Positions 51,101 to 63,723 are shown, counted from the first letter of the stretch. The stretch: 64,000 bases of DNA from Syncephalis fuscata (GCA_025786725.1 JAHLTZ010000006.1:248001-312000); one strand, 5' to 3'. Notes: generated by a model from the letters alone, not told the origin. Translations and numbers: made by a program.

Positions 51101-51893
51101 TCTTGTTTATCCTCTTCAATTGCCGTATTTTCCACTTTCTTTTCTTCTTCTTCTTTAAATGTTACAGTTAATGGTTTTTGTTTCACAGTATGTTGTGTTG
51201 ATGGATAATGACTATCATGACCAGATTCACTATTATCAGACACTATTTTACTTGTTTTTGTTCGAGCCTTCCTTTCTTTTCTAGCTACTACAGGCTTTAC
51301 TATCTCATCCGTAGTCTCTTCTATTTTAATCGGTAATGGTTCTTCAAATAAAAACTTTGGTGGTACTACGTTCATTGTTTTTGCCCATCCATTAATGTAC
51401 TTTTCTCGTCTTCTCATTAGATTATGGTCATTATTCTCTTTCCAGAACTGTTCAAGTAGTTCTTCAGAATTGGCCATATGTCCTTCAGGTTCCCATCTAT
51501 TATTTACACACACATATATACATATTAGTATATGGTATATTTAGTAATCTTATAATACCAGTAATAATAACAGTATTTTTATATATCGACCAATATTACT
51601 ATTGTTGTTAATAGATTAGCTACTTACGTCGGTCGGTCATAGCCTTTCCATTTTATTAAATAGCGCGGTCCCTATTCAATTTAGATAGTAGACTGGTCAG
51701 TATACAAATCCATTGTTACAGGCCATTAGTCACTGTATTATCATACCGTGCTTGGTACACCCATGGCGAGAATGCCTTCTACTTCAAACTCTTCTTCATA
51801 GGTGACAGGAGCCTCTGGACTAGATGACCGACTAGCCTTGGTCGTTTTCTTTGAATTAGACGTGTTTTTTCTTGTAGTTGATTTATTTGGCAT
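48113..51893 (-). CDS. Chromodomain protein with a SPOC-like C-terminal domain (Chp1-like architecture)
   Basis: The start is MPNKSTTRKNTSNSKKT at 51891-51893. A chromodomain spans three exons: EEEFEVEGILAMGVPST, GPRYLIKWKGYDRPT and WEPEGHMANSEELLEQFWKE. The methyl-lysine cage positions are Phe, Trp and Tyr, as needed for reading methylated histone H3. A 400-residue charged, Ser-rich linker follows with KRARIVKK-like basic patches. Further exons encode YIELFCGTGQQACQCKATWL, CTLRVRYLFPNA, NLPIMIALQSPEMS, FVLTRLSQFLTQRESVGIIV and VFALMPLHTMLRWFP. That run resembles the end of a SPOC domain (the LVSYLKQKEAAGVI type). Chromodomain plus SPOC is the layout of fission-yeast Chp1, the heterochromatin subunit of RITS. 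The chromodomain is certain; SPOC and the Chp1 link are inference. More exons continue to a TAG-type end at 48113; the gene has about ten introns. Confidence 0.7.
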
Positions 51894-52229
51894 GATGGTT
51901 CAACATGAATTCAATACGAAAAGCTTCAATGAAATAAGAAAGTTAATAATAGATTTATTTATAATTGATTCACAAATCATCACCATCATCATCATCATCT
52001 TTGTTCAATCATTTGAATAGTGTAAATAATGCTATTTATTTATTTAGTAACAATAATAGCAAACTGTTTAAATAATTTAAATTGCTTAAATTGTTCAAAT
52101 GACAATACTGATGTGAATGATTTAGTGTGATTTAAATAATGATGCTGATATCAATTTATTTAATAAAAATAATAATAATAAAATAATATATATTTTAATC
52201 AAAAGCAAGTATTAAGAGAAAAAAGAAAA

Positions 52230-55200
52230 CTAATGTTTAGATAAATGGCTTACATCGTGTTTGCCGTCACAGCAACGTAGTAGATTGGCAATATCTTCTT
52301 CATCCGATAGATCGTCTTCATCTAAGGAGCGATTAGGACGATGCTGGTGATGAGGACAGTTGGCTGTTGCAGTTGCATTATGAGTGGTGATGCTGCAGCC
52401 TCACTCACTGTCGATGGCGTGTGGGAGTGAAAGGCCGAGAAAAGTCGTGTCATGCTAGGCCGGCTCATAATTGATCGACTAGTCGGTGCTGTATTGCTAT
52501 GCTGTTGCATCAATGAAGCAGACCGAGTTACTGGTGTAGTGGGTGCCGATACAGTGGGTGTTGTATTACTGGTATGCGTGATGCCATAGCTGAAAGCCCT
52601 GGATGATGGCCGGTGGCAGAACGAGCACTGACCGGTGTCGGTGTCGGTATAGAATGCAATCCATTGGTGCCTGTCGTGGTCAAAGCGTTGGATGGAATAG
52701 CAATGGAAAGTGAAGGACGTGACGGTGATTGAGGCTGTCGATTAGACGCTGTTGCTGTTCTAGTAGCTGTTGTTGTGGTGTCATCTCCGTCTAAAAGAGT
52801 AATTCGTTGAAGCTGGGTCGGTGAGTTGAATAGCATACTTGTTGTTGTGCCTATTGGCGTTGCTGGACCATTAGAACGTGACTGCAAATAGGACAGTGCA
52901 CGTAGCCATATGTGATGACGGTCATCATCTTCAGCCTTAATCTTCAGGTGTCGTTTTGGCGTTGCAATAACGATATAGTAGCTGGCCAGACCGTCTGAAT
53001 GATTACCTTCAAGGAAAACACGTACCGATAGAATACAGGCGCTTTTAGCTGTAGATACTGAACGGCTAAATGTACCAACATCGGTACCTGGTGCCTTTGT
53101 ACTCCAGTAAAGCGTTTTTGTATAAGGATGGACCCAGAAGAAGCGTCGATGCTTTCGTTCACTAGTACCGCCCATAATTGAACGGGTAGTAAACTTGAAC
53201 AAGTATTCGCCAATCATTGTTTGCGTAATTGCTTGAATGACTTGTGGATCGGTGGGTGCAGCTGGTGCAAGCATTGGACGACGAGCACCAAATACTTCTG
53301 TGTAGGATGATTGCCATCCACCCATCGTTGCATTGGCCAGTGTATGGTTTTCAGGTGCCGTTTCAGCTCGTTGCCGTAATGCTGTGGCATCCGGTATACC
53401 GCCGATTGCTCGTGTAGCATTGGCTGGACGTAGACTGTTGTTGGGTTTTAGCGGTTCTGTCTTCACTTGGACCGATTGTAGTGAAGCGACACGCTGTAAA
53501 CGAACCATTTGACCATCGGCCGTTGGAGATCGTACCAGTGTTGGTCGGCTATTGCTGCGTGCTAATAAAGCAGCCGGTGGTGCTGTAGTAGGACGAGGTG
53601 GTGGCAGTTGATCAACACCCAAGTGAGTGGCTACAACAGCTTTAGCGTATTCAAGGAATACACCCGAATCGGTTTGAGCGGCTGTTGTTGTGCAGGACAA
53701 GTTTTGAAGTGTAGGTGAAACGGCATTGGCCTCCCAAGGAGCAGGATTGACATCAATAGTACGGCCATCTTCTTCACCATCAATAAGAACTGAATTACGA
53801 TCTGATACTTCAACCATTGAAACCTTGCGATTGCCCGTAAATGAAGTAAGACGACGACGTGGCTGTGGAGAAGCATTAATTGGTGTTGCTGGTTCAGGCA
53901 ACGATGTAGTGGGTGATGTAGGTGACGGTACAGTTGTATTGGTTGCTGGTGTTATTGATAGTTGTGGTGATGATGGTATTTGTCGTGTAGCAATGCCACT
54001 AATCATAGAAATGTGTGAATCTCGTTTCTGTGATGTATTTAACAATACTGGTTCTGATATGCGAAGTGGTGGTGGTGGCATGGATCGTGTCGTGGCAGTT
54101 GGTGTTGTCGAATTATCTGTTAAATTATCTTGAACCAATACAAATGAAGAATCACGTCGGTTAACATCTGGTGTTTGAGCACCTTGCTTCCATGATGGTA
54201 ATAGTTTAGGTGTCTAGATAGTAAATAAAAAAAAATATTAGTAATTAATTAATAATAAATATCAAATAATACCAAATAATAAATATTAAATGAATACCAA
54301 ATAATAAATATTAAATGAATATCAAATAATAAATATTAAATGGATACCAAATAATAAATATTAAATGAATACCAAATAATAAATATTAAATGAATATCAA
54401 ATAATAAATATTAAATGAATATCAAATAATAAATATTAAATGGATACCAAATAATAAATATTAAATGAATATCAAATAATAAATATTAAATGAATATCAA
54501 ATAATAAATATTAAATGGATACCAAATAATAAATATTAAATGAATACCAAATAATAAATATTAAATGAATATCAAATAATAAATATTAAATGAATATCAA
54601 ATAATAAATATTAAATGGATACCAAATAATAAATATTAAATGAATACCAAATAATAAATATTAAATGAATATCAAATAATAAATATTAAATGAATATCAA
54701 ATAATAAATATTAAATAATACCAAATAATAAATATTAAATGAATACCAAATAATAAATATTAAATGAATATCAAATAATAAATATTAAATGGATACCAAA
54801 TAATAAATATTAAATGAATACCAAATAATAAATATTAAATGAATATCAAATAATAAATATTAAATGAATATCAAATAATAAATATTAAATGGATACCAAA
54901 TAATAAATATTAAATAATACCAAATAATAAATATCGAATGAATATCAAATAATAAATATTAAATGGATACCAAATAATAAATATTAAATGAATACCAAAT
55001 AATAAATATTAAATGAATATCAAATAATAAATATTAAATGAATACCAAATAATAAATATTAAATAATACCAAATAATAAATATCGAATGAATATCAAATA
55101 ATAAATATCAAATGAATACCAAATAATAAATATTAAATGAATACCAAATAATAAATATTAAATGAATACCAAATAATAAATATTAAATGGGTATCAAATA

Positions 55201-58200
55201 ATAAATATTAAATGGGTATCAAATAATAAATATTAAATGAATACCAAATAATAAATATTAAATGAATACCAAATAATAAATATTAAATGAATATCAAATA
55301 ATAAATATTAAATGAATACCAAATAATAAATATTAAATGAATACCAAATAATAAATATTAAATAAATATCAAATAATAAATATTAAATGAATACCAAATA
55401 ATAAATATTAAATGAATACCAAATAATAAATATTAAATAATACCAAATAATAAATATTAAATGAATACCAAATAATAAATATTAAATGAATACCAAATAA
55501 TAAATATTAAATGGATATCAAATAATAAATATTAAATATCAAATATTAACAAAGACTTACCTCTAATGTAACTTGGACACCTACACTTGAACTCATCAAT
55601 GGTGGTCGGTGAATGGCATCGGTCTGCGTAAAAGCCACACACGTTTCAGCTTGAGGTGGTGTTGGTGCATTGACATAAACAATCTTCTCGACCTCAAACG
55701 GTACTTCTTTTATTACTTGTACTTCCTTAATTACTTCAACTGGGATCTCCACAATGGTTTCAACTTCTTTAATAACCTCCACTGGCACTTCGACTTCCTT
55801 TATGACTTCAACTGGCACTTCAACTTCCTTTATGACTTCAACTGGCACTTCAACTTCCTTTATGACTTCAACTGGTACTTCAACTTCCTTTATGACTTCA
55901 ACTGGTACTTCAACTTCCTTTATAACTTCCTTTATAACTTCTTTTATAACTTCAACTGGCACCTCGACCTCCTTTATAACTTCGCGTATAACTTCAACAG
56001 GTATTTCTTTAACTACCTCTTTTATCACCTCTATGGGTACTTCGACCTTAACTTCTTTAATTACTTCTATTGGCACTTCAATCTTGACTTCCTTGATTAT
56101 TTCAACTTCCTTGATAATCTCTAAAGGTACTTCTTTAATTACTTGCACTGGCACCTCTTTAATGACTTCAATTTCTCGTATAACTTCAACTGGTACCTCT
56201 TTGATGATTTCAACCGGTACCTTGACCTCTTTAGTTACTTCAACTTCTCTTGTTAATGGTACTTCTTTCACCACTTGAACTTCTTTAATAACCGGAACTT
56301 CTTTTATGATCTCTTTTATAATTTCGACCGGAACTTCTTTAATGACCTCGACCTCTTTAATCACAGGAACTTCTTTAATCTTCTCAACCTCTTTTATAAC
56401 TTCAACTTCTTTGATTACTGGCACTTCTACGATCTTCTCAACTTCTTTAATGACTTGCACTTCCTTGATAACTTCAAAGGGTACTTCTTTGATAACTTCA
56501 ACCTCTTTAATAACTTGTACTTCTTTAATAACTTCAACTTCTTTAATAACTTCTATTGGCACTTCAACCTTTACTTCTTTAATTACTTCTATTGGCACTT
56601 CAACTTTCACTTCTTTAATTACTTCTATTGGCACTTCAACCTTCACTTCTTTAATTACTTCTATTGGCACTTCAACCTTTACTTCTTTAATTACTTCTAT
56701 TGGCACTTCAACCTTCACTTCTTTAATTACTTCTTTAATAATCTCAATTGGTGGTATTGAGTCTAAAGCATGAGTAATAGTAGAGTCGGTTTGGGTATCA
56801 GCGTTGACAGTAGTAATATCAGCTTGTGACTCGACATTGGCCGTTTCAATGCTATCGATTATGGCAGAGCCGAAGCTTTCTGAAAGTGGCGTAGGTGCAC
56901 CAAAGAATGGTGTTGTAGCACCAGTACCAGGCGTTGACATAGGAGAGTGGACAGAAAGTTCATCAAACAAATTATTGGCTGGTGCATTGTCGCCAGTAAA
57001 GGATAGCGTAAGTGGTGTACGGGCCCGTGGCGACTGGCGATCACGGCGTTGTGAACGGCTACGATTATTGCGACGACGTCCACCGCGAAGTTTACGAAGA
57101 CGTGATTTACGTGTAGCACGACGAGCAGTTGCCGATGATTCTGGCGAAGAGCTGCGTTCAATATTATCGCCACTCTGTAATTCCTCGTCCGTCATATCAT
57201 CGCGGAATTCTGGATCGGATTCAGATGCACTTGATGCACCGTCTAAATCAGGTACTTGTGTTATATCAAGTTGATTTTGACGAATTGATTCAATTGTTTC
57301 TTGGCTTTGTTCCAACATACGACGCAGCTCTGCCTTTTCCAGCTTCTCACGATTAAGTGAAGAACGCAATGCAGCAACAGCACGATGAGCTTGGAGTAAT
57401 GACGAGTTTAGTGATTCAGATTGTAACGTTTGTACACGCATAGAAGAGCCAAGATTGGCCAAGCCTGCTTGTACATCCGGATCGTTTTCTAAATCTTCAA
57501 AATACTCTGGCAGTCCACGGGCTGTAAAGTCGTTGGCTATTCTTAGTGCATCTGCATCTGCATCTAGACCAGTAAGCTGAGAAAGATCTGGTGTCTGAGG
57601 ACGAGTATTGCTGCGTTTTTGACGAGTTGATAGCTCTTTATTCAGCTCTTCAACCTTTTTGTTAAGCTGAGCTTTATCACGTTGTAATGTATTGACTGAT
57701 TTGCGCATATCACTCATGTCTTGTTCGTGGCGCAACTTGGTACGTTCTAGCTGAAGTTGCAGCTTACTTTCTTGCTCCTTTAGCTGATCAATATTGTCGG
57801 TAGCAAGTGCAAGTGCATGTTGTGTTCGTCCATGCTCATGCGTAGCTTTTGCTAATGCTTGTTCGGTTTCTTGCATTTGGCTACGTAGCTCTTGATTTGC
57901 CAATTCCAGATTCCAGGTTGTTTCTTGAGCTTCTTCTTCAAGCTCAGTACTTCGTTTAACTTGCTTTTGTAAAAAATCAATTTCATTTTGTTGTTCATTA
58001 GACTGTGTTTCAAGTCGACTGCGTGTTTCTTCAAGCTGAATAATCTGTGTACTAAGTTGAGCAGCTTGTTGCAATAAATCATTACCAATTTCTGATGCAA
58101 GTACTAGTTGATTATGAAGCAGATTTTCCTGGCTGGTAACGGCAGCAGCAGCAGCCGCCACCGAAGGTGGTATATATGATTCTTCTTCTATTGGACGATC

Positions 58201-58863
58201 TCCGTGCTGTTCAATAGTCTTACGACGTTGTCCAGGTGTACGAGAGCCGGCGCCAGTGTTATTATTGGCATTATTTGCTGCAGCGGCAACAGCAGTTGCT
58301 GCCATATACATGTCATAATCACGTCGAAGGCCCAATAGTCGTTCAATGGCACCTGACTCCATTTTGGCAATATCTGGTGTCTCGTATCGTTCTAAACGGC
58401 CTTTTAAACCATCTATCTCTTTAAGCAGCATCTGACCAATATCTGCCGCCATACCCGCCTCTGCTTCTTTGTCCTGCACCTTTTTGCGTAGTGCGCGGAT
58501 CACCGATTCTGCATGGGTAACCGGTCCTTTTGGAGGGACTTTTGGAGGACCTAAAGCGCCACCAGCATTTGGATTATGCAGGTTCTGATGACTACGGGAT
58601 CGTCTTAAAGGCGACGGTCGTCGTCGTCGAGAATTGGCATGTGGTGAACGCTGTCCTGAAGTCTGTCGGCCACGACCTGCCGCTGACTGATCTGACGGCA
58701 CTAATAGCTGATTATTAACTTCGTTGCCTCCATTAGAGACATTTACAAATAAATTGGCCTCGTCTTCGTCCGCACTTGAGAATGATGAGACTGAAACAAC
58801 ATCGTCAGTTTCTTCTATTTGTACTGAAGGCAAATTGGTTGCCTGAACTGCCAAACTAGCCAT
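52230..58863 (-). CDS. NUM1: NUM1/ApsA-like cortical anchor: coiled coil, repeats and PH domain
   Basis: Exon 1 is 55561-58863 (1,101 codons), and exon 2 begins at 54213; the 1,347-nt intron is in frame (TLE-TPKLLPSWKQG). Residues about 120-180 and 250-420 are coiled coil (heptads such as LEEEAQETTWNLELANQELR). A Ser/Arg-rich stretch follows, then about 350 residues of a repeated EVIKEV-VEVPIEV unit. Exon 2 carries a Ser/Thr/Pro linker and a Mcp5-type PH domain: MIGEYLFKFTTRS, HRRFFWVHPYTKTLYWSTK, YYIVIATPKRHLKIKAEDDD and HHIWLRALSYL. Such proteins bind plasma-membrane phosphoinositide and capture dynein to pull nuclei and spindles; Num1 also tethers mitochondria. The C-terminus needs two one-base corrections (near 52600 and 52375) to read through TPTVSAPTTPVTRSASLM to a DEDDLSDEEDIANLLRCCDG end. 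Confidence 0.85.
54240..55550. repeat. 25-bp minisatellite filling the NUM1 intron
   Basis: About fifty tandem copies of a 25-bp unit (GAATACCAAATAATAAATAT plus TAAAT) make up nearly all of the intron 54214-55560. The main variants are TACC versus TATC, GGATA or GGGTA for GAATA, and a shortened 22-bp form beginning AATACC (for example near 54712, 54913 and 55060). Variants occur in ordered blocks, which suggests higher-order duplication of several units at a time. Confidence 0.97.
55700..56750 (-). repeat. NUM1: Coding tandem repeat in NUM1-like gene
   Basis: The protein repeats short units built from EVIKEV, VEVPIEV, VPVEVIKEV and EVEVIKEV for about 350 residues, with near-perfect 42-nt nucleotide repeats at 56545-56720 (EVIKEVKVEVPI) and a related array at 55795-55925. 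The alternating acidic, basic and beta-branched pattern could form a long extended stalk or beta structure. Reverse-strand frames over it are artefacts of the repeat. Confidence 0.95.
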
Positions 58864-60480
58864 GGCACTAGAATGGCCAAAGTTTGCGATAAATGTGGCT
58901 GTTCTTTAATAAACATTTAAATTAGCACCATGAACTATTCTGTTAGCACACAGCTTTGATAATACTTACAATTGATTAGTTAACGATTTACTGTCGTAGT
59001 AGTATAGTAACGTAGTATTTTAAAGCACTTGACGCGGTCAATACGTAGTGCAAACCTGCGCAACAGTACAATACGTAGATATTGCAGTGTTACAAGTGTA
59101 AAAGATGGGTGAAATGGTTGGATCTAATATGACAGCAATAGCAACAATAGGTGTTAGTCAACTGTCTTGTCCATTTAATAAATATACCCTGTATTAAATA
59201 CAGAATTGTGCTAAACATAAAGAATTTAAATCCCAATGCTTGGCAATGTAAAAAGGCACGGCAGCAAGTGTAACAAACACAACAACACTATTAATAATAG
59301 TAACAATGTCCACTTAATTACGTAGTATTATTTTCATGTTATTATACCGTAATGCTTGGCACCTAGTACCATTTTACTAGCACAATAACAACAACACACT
59401 ACTACTACCTGTACTTGCCCAGGCCGTACACATCAACAGTCTACTTACCTAGCACAATAGACAAATACGGTTGTACACGTAATGTACTACACGTCTGCCT
59501 AAAAACAAGAGGTATATTCGGTGATGGAAACGTGGATGCAATAGCACCGTGTATACATAAACGATGAATGAACGACAGATGAAATAGACGGATAGGAGTT
59601 ATAAATCAGTCCGCAACAATAGTAAAGAGGAGAACGAAGTGAGTTTTGTAGAGAAGACGGCCAAGGTTGAAACGGTGGCCTAAAACAAAAGTATGGCTTG
59701 TGTGATTAGAGGGATATAATAGAATAAACGCCACACACACACACACACATATACAACGCCAAAGAAAGTAAAGTGTAAACGATGAGTGAGCAGTAAGTGG
59801 TAGTTGGAAGGAGGAGCGATATAGAATGTGTAAGAGAGTGCGTGCGTGCGTGTGTGCGTGGGAGAGAGGAGAGATCAGTGACACGTGGATCCCTTGAACA
59901 ACAGCGTACGTACAATTCACCAAACAGTCATACAATCATACAGATAACAACAACATATGTTCATTCATACAATTTGTATACACTCAATTAATCCATGCTT
60001 ATTCATACTAATAATTGATTGGTGGGTGGGCTGTTTATAGCCACATGACTTGGACTAGGCGGCGTTTGTTAAGTGTGATGATGGTCATGGCGGAGAAAAT
60101 CATTTGATGTAATTGATTGGCTATTTGCCATGATACCAGCTTCATTTTACACACATTGTATTTTTACGCTTTGTAATTGTAATGGCAATTACTATCAATA
60201 ATATTCCTATTAATGTTACCACAAATATTGATCATAGTGTATAAAATAATACGTATGTAATATTGATCATTTATTTGCAATGCTACGCGCGAATACATTT
60301 AATATTAACACGCCGCTATACTTGAACAAACGACTATCACCGTTCTCCTTGGCGTCTTCACGAGACGCGCACTCATATAACACGTGTTTACAAAAGCATG
60401 GCTAATGCATATGGTATCTTTTTTATTATTCCAAATGCTGAGTGTTACACTTGTGTAGCATGACCATGACTCAATAACAA
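58864..60480. promoter_or_regulatory. Upstream region of NUM1-like gene and 3' flank of ADE1
   Basis: No gene is supported in 1.6 kb. A splice-like GTAAGT sits near 58965 (-), possibly in an untranslated leader. CA and GA-rich microsatellites occur at 59730-59880. Frames at 59606-59935 and 59797-59991 overlap these and are not credible. Confidence 0.35.
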
Positions 60481-61809
60481 TTACAAGATGGGTTGCTGGC
60501 CAGTAAGGCGTGTGTAAACATCAATGTATTTTGCCATTGTGTCGCGAATGACGTGGTCTGGCAATTTGACGCTAGTTTTTTTGTCAAAATTGTTTTCTAA
60601 CAAATAATTGCGTAGAAATTGTTTATCAAAACTAAATTATATAATTGATAGCATTGTTAGAGGTCTTTTCTATGCATATCATTACTACTACTAAGGTTAT
60701 TTACCTTTCCTGGTCACGGCCAGCGGCATAGTCATTTAGAGGCCAGAACCGTGAAGAGTCTGGAGTAAGTACTTCGTCGGCAATGGTTAAATTGCCCGTT
60801 TCATCCATACCGAACTCGAATTTGGTATCAGCAATAATGATGCCACGTTCACGGGCAAATTGTGCCGCCTAAAGGCCAAGGTTAGTTAGCTATATATCCA
60901 TTTGCTTGTTATCACATTACCTACCGTTTGATATAAATGAATAGCAGCTGAAGCCACATTATCTGTAAGCTCGGCACCAATCATCTTTTTTACTTCATCA
61001 GGATGAATATTCTCATCTATGTTAATAAATTTAATAAAAATATTATAATTAAATCAACAATATAATGTATTTACCATGTTGGCCTATTTCTGCCTTTGTA
61101 CTAGGCGTGAATAAAGGCTCCGGTAATGCTTGACACTGTTGTAGACCAGTAGGCAATGGAATATTTGACACAGTGCCTTTTTTCTGGTATTCTACCCACC
61201 AGAGCCTAGTAATAAAGTAATAAAGTAATATTAGATTACTTATATATATATAATATAATATATATGATGTATATCTTGCCTGTAATGTAGCCGCGTACAA
61301 TTGCTTCAATAGGTAGGATTGTTAACTTGCGTACAAGTAATGAACGGCCCTCCAGTTGATCACGATATTGTTGACCGATGCGGGCATAGCGTTGATATCG
61401 GCCGTAATCAAATGGGAAGGAAGTTGGCTGGCTAGCAGTTGGAACCAAAAGACAGATAATTGCGTAAGAATCTTGCCTTTACCAGGAATGCCCTAGTAAT
61501 AAAATATAGTATAATATAACAGATTATTATATACACGCACATATATAAATATACAACAATAGATAGCCATTTGCAATATGTGTAGTTTCTTACATTCTTC
61601 ATAACGACGTCAAAAGCGCTAACACGGTCAGTAGCCACAAATAGCAACGAATTGTCGTCAACTCTATACAAGTCCCGCACCTTACCACGTGCAATCAACT
61701 CTAAAGCGGGGCATTCGCTTTGAAGTAGCGCAACCGCGGCACTGCCACTATTGTTATCAGCGCTTAGAGACGACATATCGGTTGGCAACAAAGTATGTAT
61801 GGTAGTCAA
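60481..61809 (-). CDS. ADE1: SAICAR synthetase (phosphoribosylaminoimidazole-succinocarboxamide synthase)
   Basis: The enzyme joins CAIR and aspartate using ATP in de novo purine synthesis (cytosol). About six exons read [135 protein letters not shown] and [11 protein letters not shown], ending at the TAA 60481. These are the PurC/Ade1 signature motifs. The intron after GYIT uses a GC donor (ACAG-GCAAGA). Its acceptor exon starts GCTCTGGTGGGTAG, one base short of the expected [13 protein letters not shown] (near 61199). Alternatively, splicing at the next AG (GGGTAG) keeps frame but removes the conserved GSGWV. A missing base is the simpler explanation. The start could also be the second Met (MSSLSADN). 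Confidence 0.93.
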
Positions 61810-61897
61810 ATGGTGTCAGTGAAGAAGAAAAGCCAAAATGTGCATCAAATAAAGATGAGATCGATAAATATCACGTGATTCCTACAAATCATTTTTA

Positions 61898-63496
61898 TTA
61901 CATATCGACTACAGTAAGTAAAGCATCGGCCAAACGCTCTCGTAAAAGTGGTAGGTAGCGTTTTAGGTTACGATAAACAATCCAGCCAATAAGTGTTCGA
62001 TTAAGTGTAGTGAATAAAATGGCTAGCATAAGTGCTTGGTAGTATCGTGCCAATGAGCTAGATAGCCATTATTATGTTACTCATGATTTATTTGTCTATA
62101 TTATTAATTGCGCTTACCGATCTGCTTCACCACTGCGAACATTAAGAAATTTACCAAAGCTTCGTTGCCAAAAATCAAGATCTTTCCAGTCAAATCGTGG
62201 CCATCCTCGACCACTTCGTACGCGTACGCCAGTATGTTCAAGTAAATCCAGCGACATAGTTAGTGTCAGTCCCCAAAGTGGTACCTCGGTATCAGGTAGG
62301 CGGATCGTTTCAAATCGCACTGCACCAAGTATCCAACAGGTGGATGCATATACAAAGCGTGCTAAACTTGCTAGAACTTTATTAGGCGGGCTGGCGTTGT
62401 TCCTGCACGCATAGCTGATGGCGATAGACTCGATGATTTGCGTCGAGATCCGGATGGTCTGGACCCACTACCGCTGCCATTACCCGCTGCTGAAGTAATA
62501 AAGCGTGGCAATAGTCGCGGTGCAATCTCTACACGAATAGCATGTGGACGTGGTGTCGACAATAAGTAGTCGATAGAGCACCAGTGCAATGATGCCACTT
62601 CTCCAGCAGATAAGGTTGGATCCGGTGTTGTAGGGGTCAGTTGCAGATAAACTATCATTAGATCGTCAGTTGCGTTGTACATCTACATATGTTTATTATA
62701 ATCGTACCAAATGGGCATAGAATTAGCAAAAGCCGTCTGCCAAAGCGCGTTGTCACCTCTCGTTCGTCTAACGCACCAACAAATGTAAATCTATGATCAT
62801 TTTGATTATTACTATTGATTATACAATTGTAATATACTTACGTATTTGATGTAATATCAAATCCAACCTCTTCTCGCGTTTCCCGTTCGGCAGCCTCTCG
62901 GTCAGTTTCCCCACTTTCTCGTTTACCACCCGGAAATGCAATCTATTTGGTGTTAATTGCAGCACATATATTTACACCAATGTTACCTGGCCTGACCAAG
63001 GATCTTGTGGATTCGACGTACGGCGAATAAACAATAGCTCTGCCTTGCCCGATTTAACCCATGGCACTATTATCTATTAGTAAACTGATTACTATTATCA
63101 AGTATCCTATAGCTTACGGTTGAAAAAAGTAGTCAAATCCGTGTTATTAGCAGATGATGGCGACGACAATTCTAGATATGGTTTTGTGGTTAGTATAGCT
63201 ACTTTAACAGCTCTATTTGTTAGAATACACTAACGCCTCTCTAAACTAGTCGATAAACATATATATCCATAACACTCATCTATTGCATATAGATGGTAGC
63301 TCACCTTGAATAGGAATGTCATCGATAGGAATGGTGGGTACAACTCTTAGGATCGCGGCTACACTAGCACGCTTTCGACAAGCAGACGGCGATGGAATAC
63401 GCCATGTGTCGGTGCGTCGCAACGAATGACAGAGCGCATCCAAATGTTCAATAGAGCCTGTTGTTGCAGTGGACGTAGAGGGGCAGAAGTTGCCAT
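61898..63496 (-). CDS. NUDIX hydrolase (CoA-diphosphatase type) with C-terminal hydrophobic segment
   Basis: Exons from MATSAPLRPLQQQ (63494-63496) to the TAA at 61898 encode EHLDALCHSLRRTDTWRIPS, VPWVKSGKAELLFIRRTSNP, PWSGQIAFPGGKRESGETDR and EAAERETREEVGFDITSN. The NUDIX box G-x5-E-x7-REx2EExG is intact, preceded by the PWSGQxAFPGG seen in CoA pyrophosphatase relatives. After a 56-nt intron follow CPFVYLQLTPTTPD, AGEVASLHWCSIDYLL, then a second region (DTEVPLWGLTLTMSLDLLEH) also typical of these proteins. The last exon has a hydrophobic stretch (YYQALMLAILFTTLNRTLIG) and a basic end, so the enzyme may be membrane-tethered, which is unusual. Two one-base gaps (near 63455 and 62390) must be corrected. 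The exact substrate is not deducible. Confidence 0.82.
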
Positions 63497-63723
63497 GATA
63501 ACTTCGGCAGACCAAGTAGTCAGGACGAAAACACGCGTGCACAACCAATAACAGTTGACTATAAATGAATTACCTGACTAAATGCCTAAATATATAGTTG
63601 TGATGACATATAATAGTAATGAATTAGAAAGATGCTGTCAGCAAACAGAGCTGTAGTACGTGTGTTTACAAGAGATATAACATGAAAGAAATAAGACAAA
63701 TAACTGACTGGGCTACACCTCGT

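Noticed and set aside
54240-55550. CRISPR-like array
   Set aside because: The units are contiguous tandem repeats without unique spacers, within an intron of a eukaryotic gene.
55609-56773. Long plus-strand frames opposite the NUM1 repeat
   Set aside because: They are mirror readings of the EVIKEV coding repeat; their low-complexity Thr/Ser/Ile or Asn/Phe/Tyr compositions have no independent support.
62670-62695. A 25-nt intron in the NUDIX gene ending at ATGTAG
   Set aside because: It is too short and out of phase; the 56-nt intron ending at TGATAG gives the expected CPFVYLQLTP.
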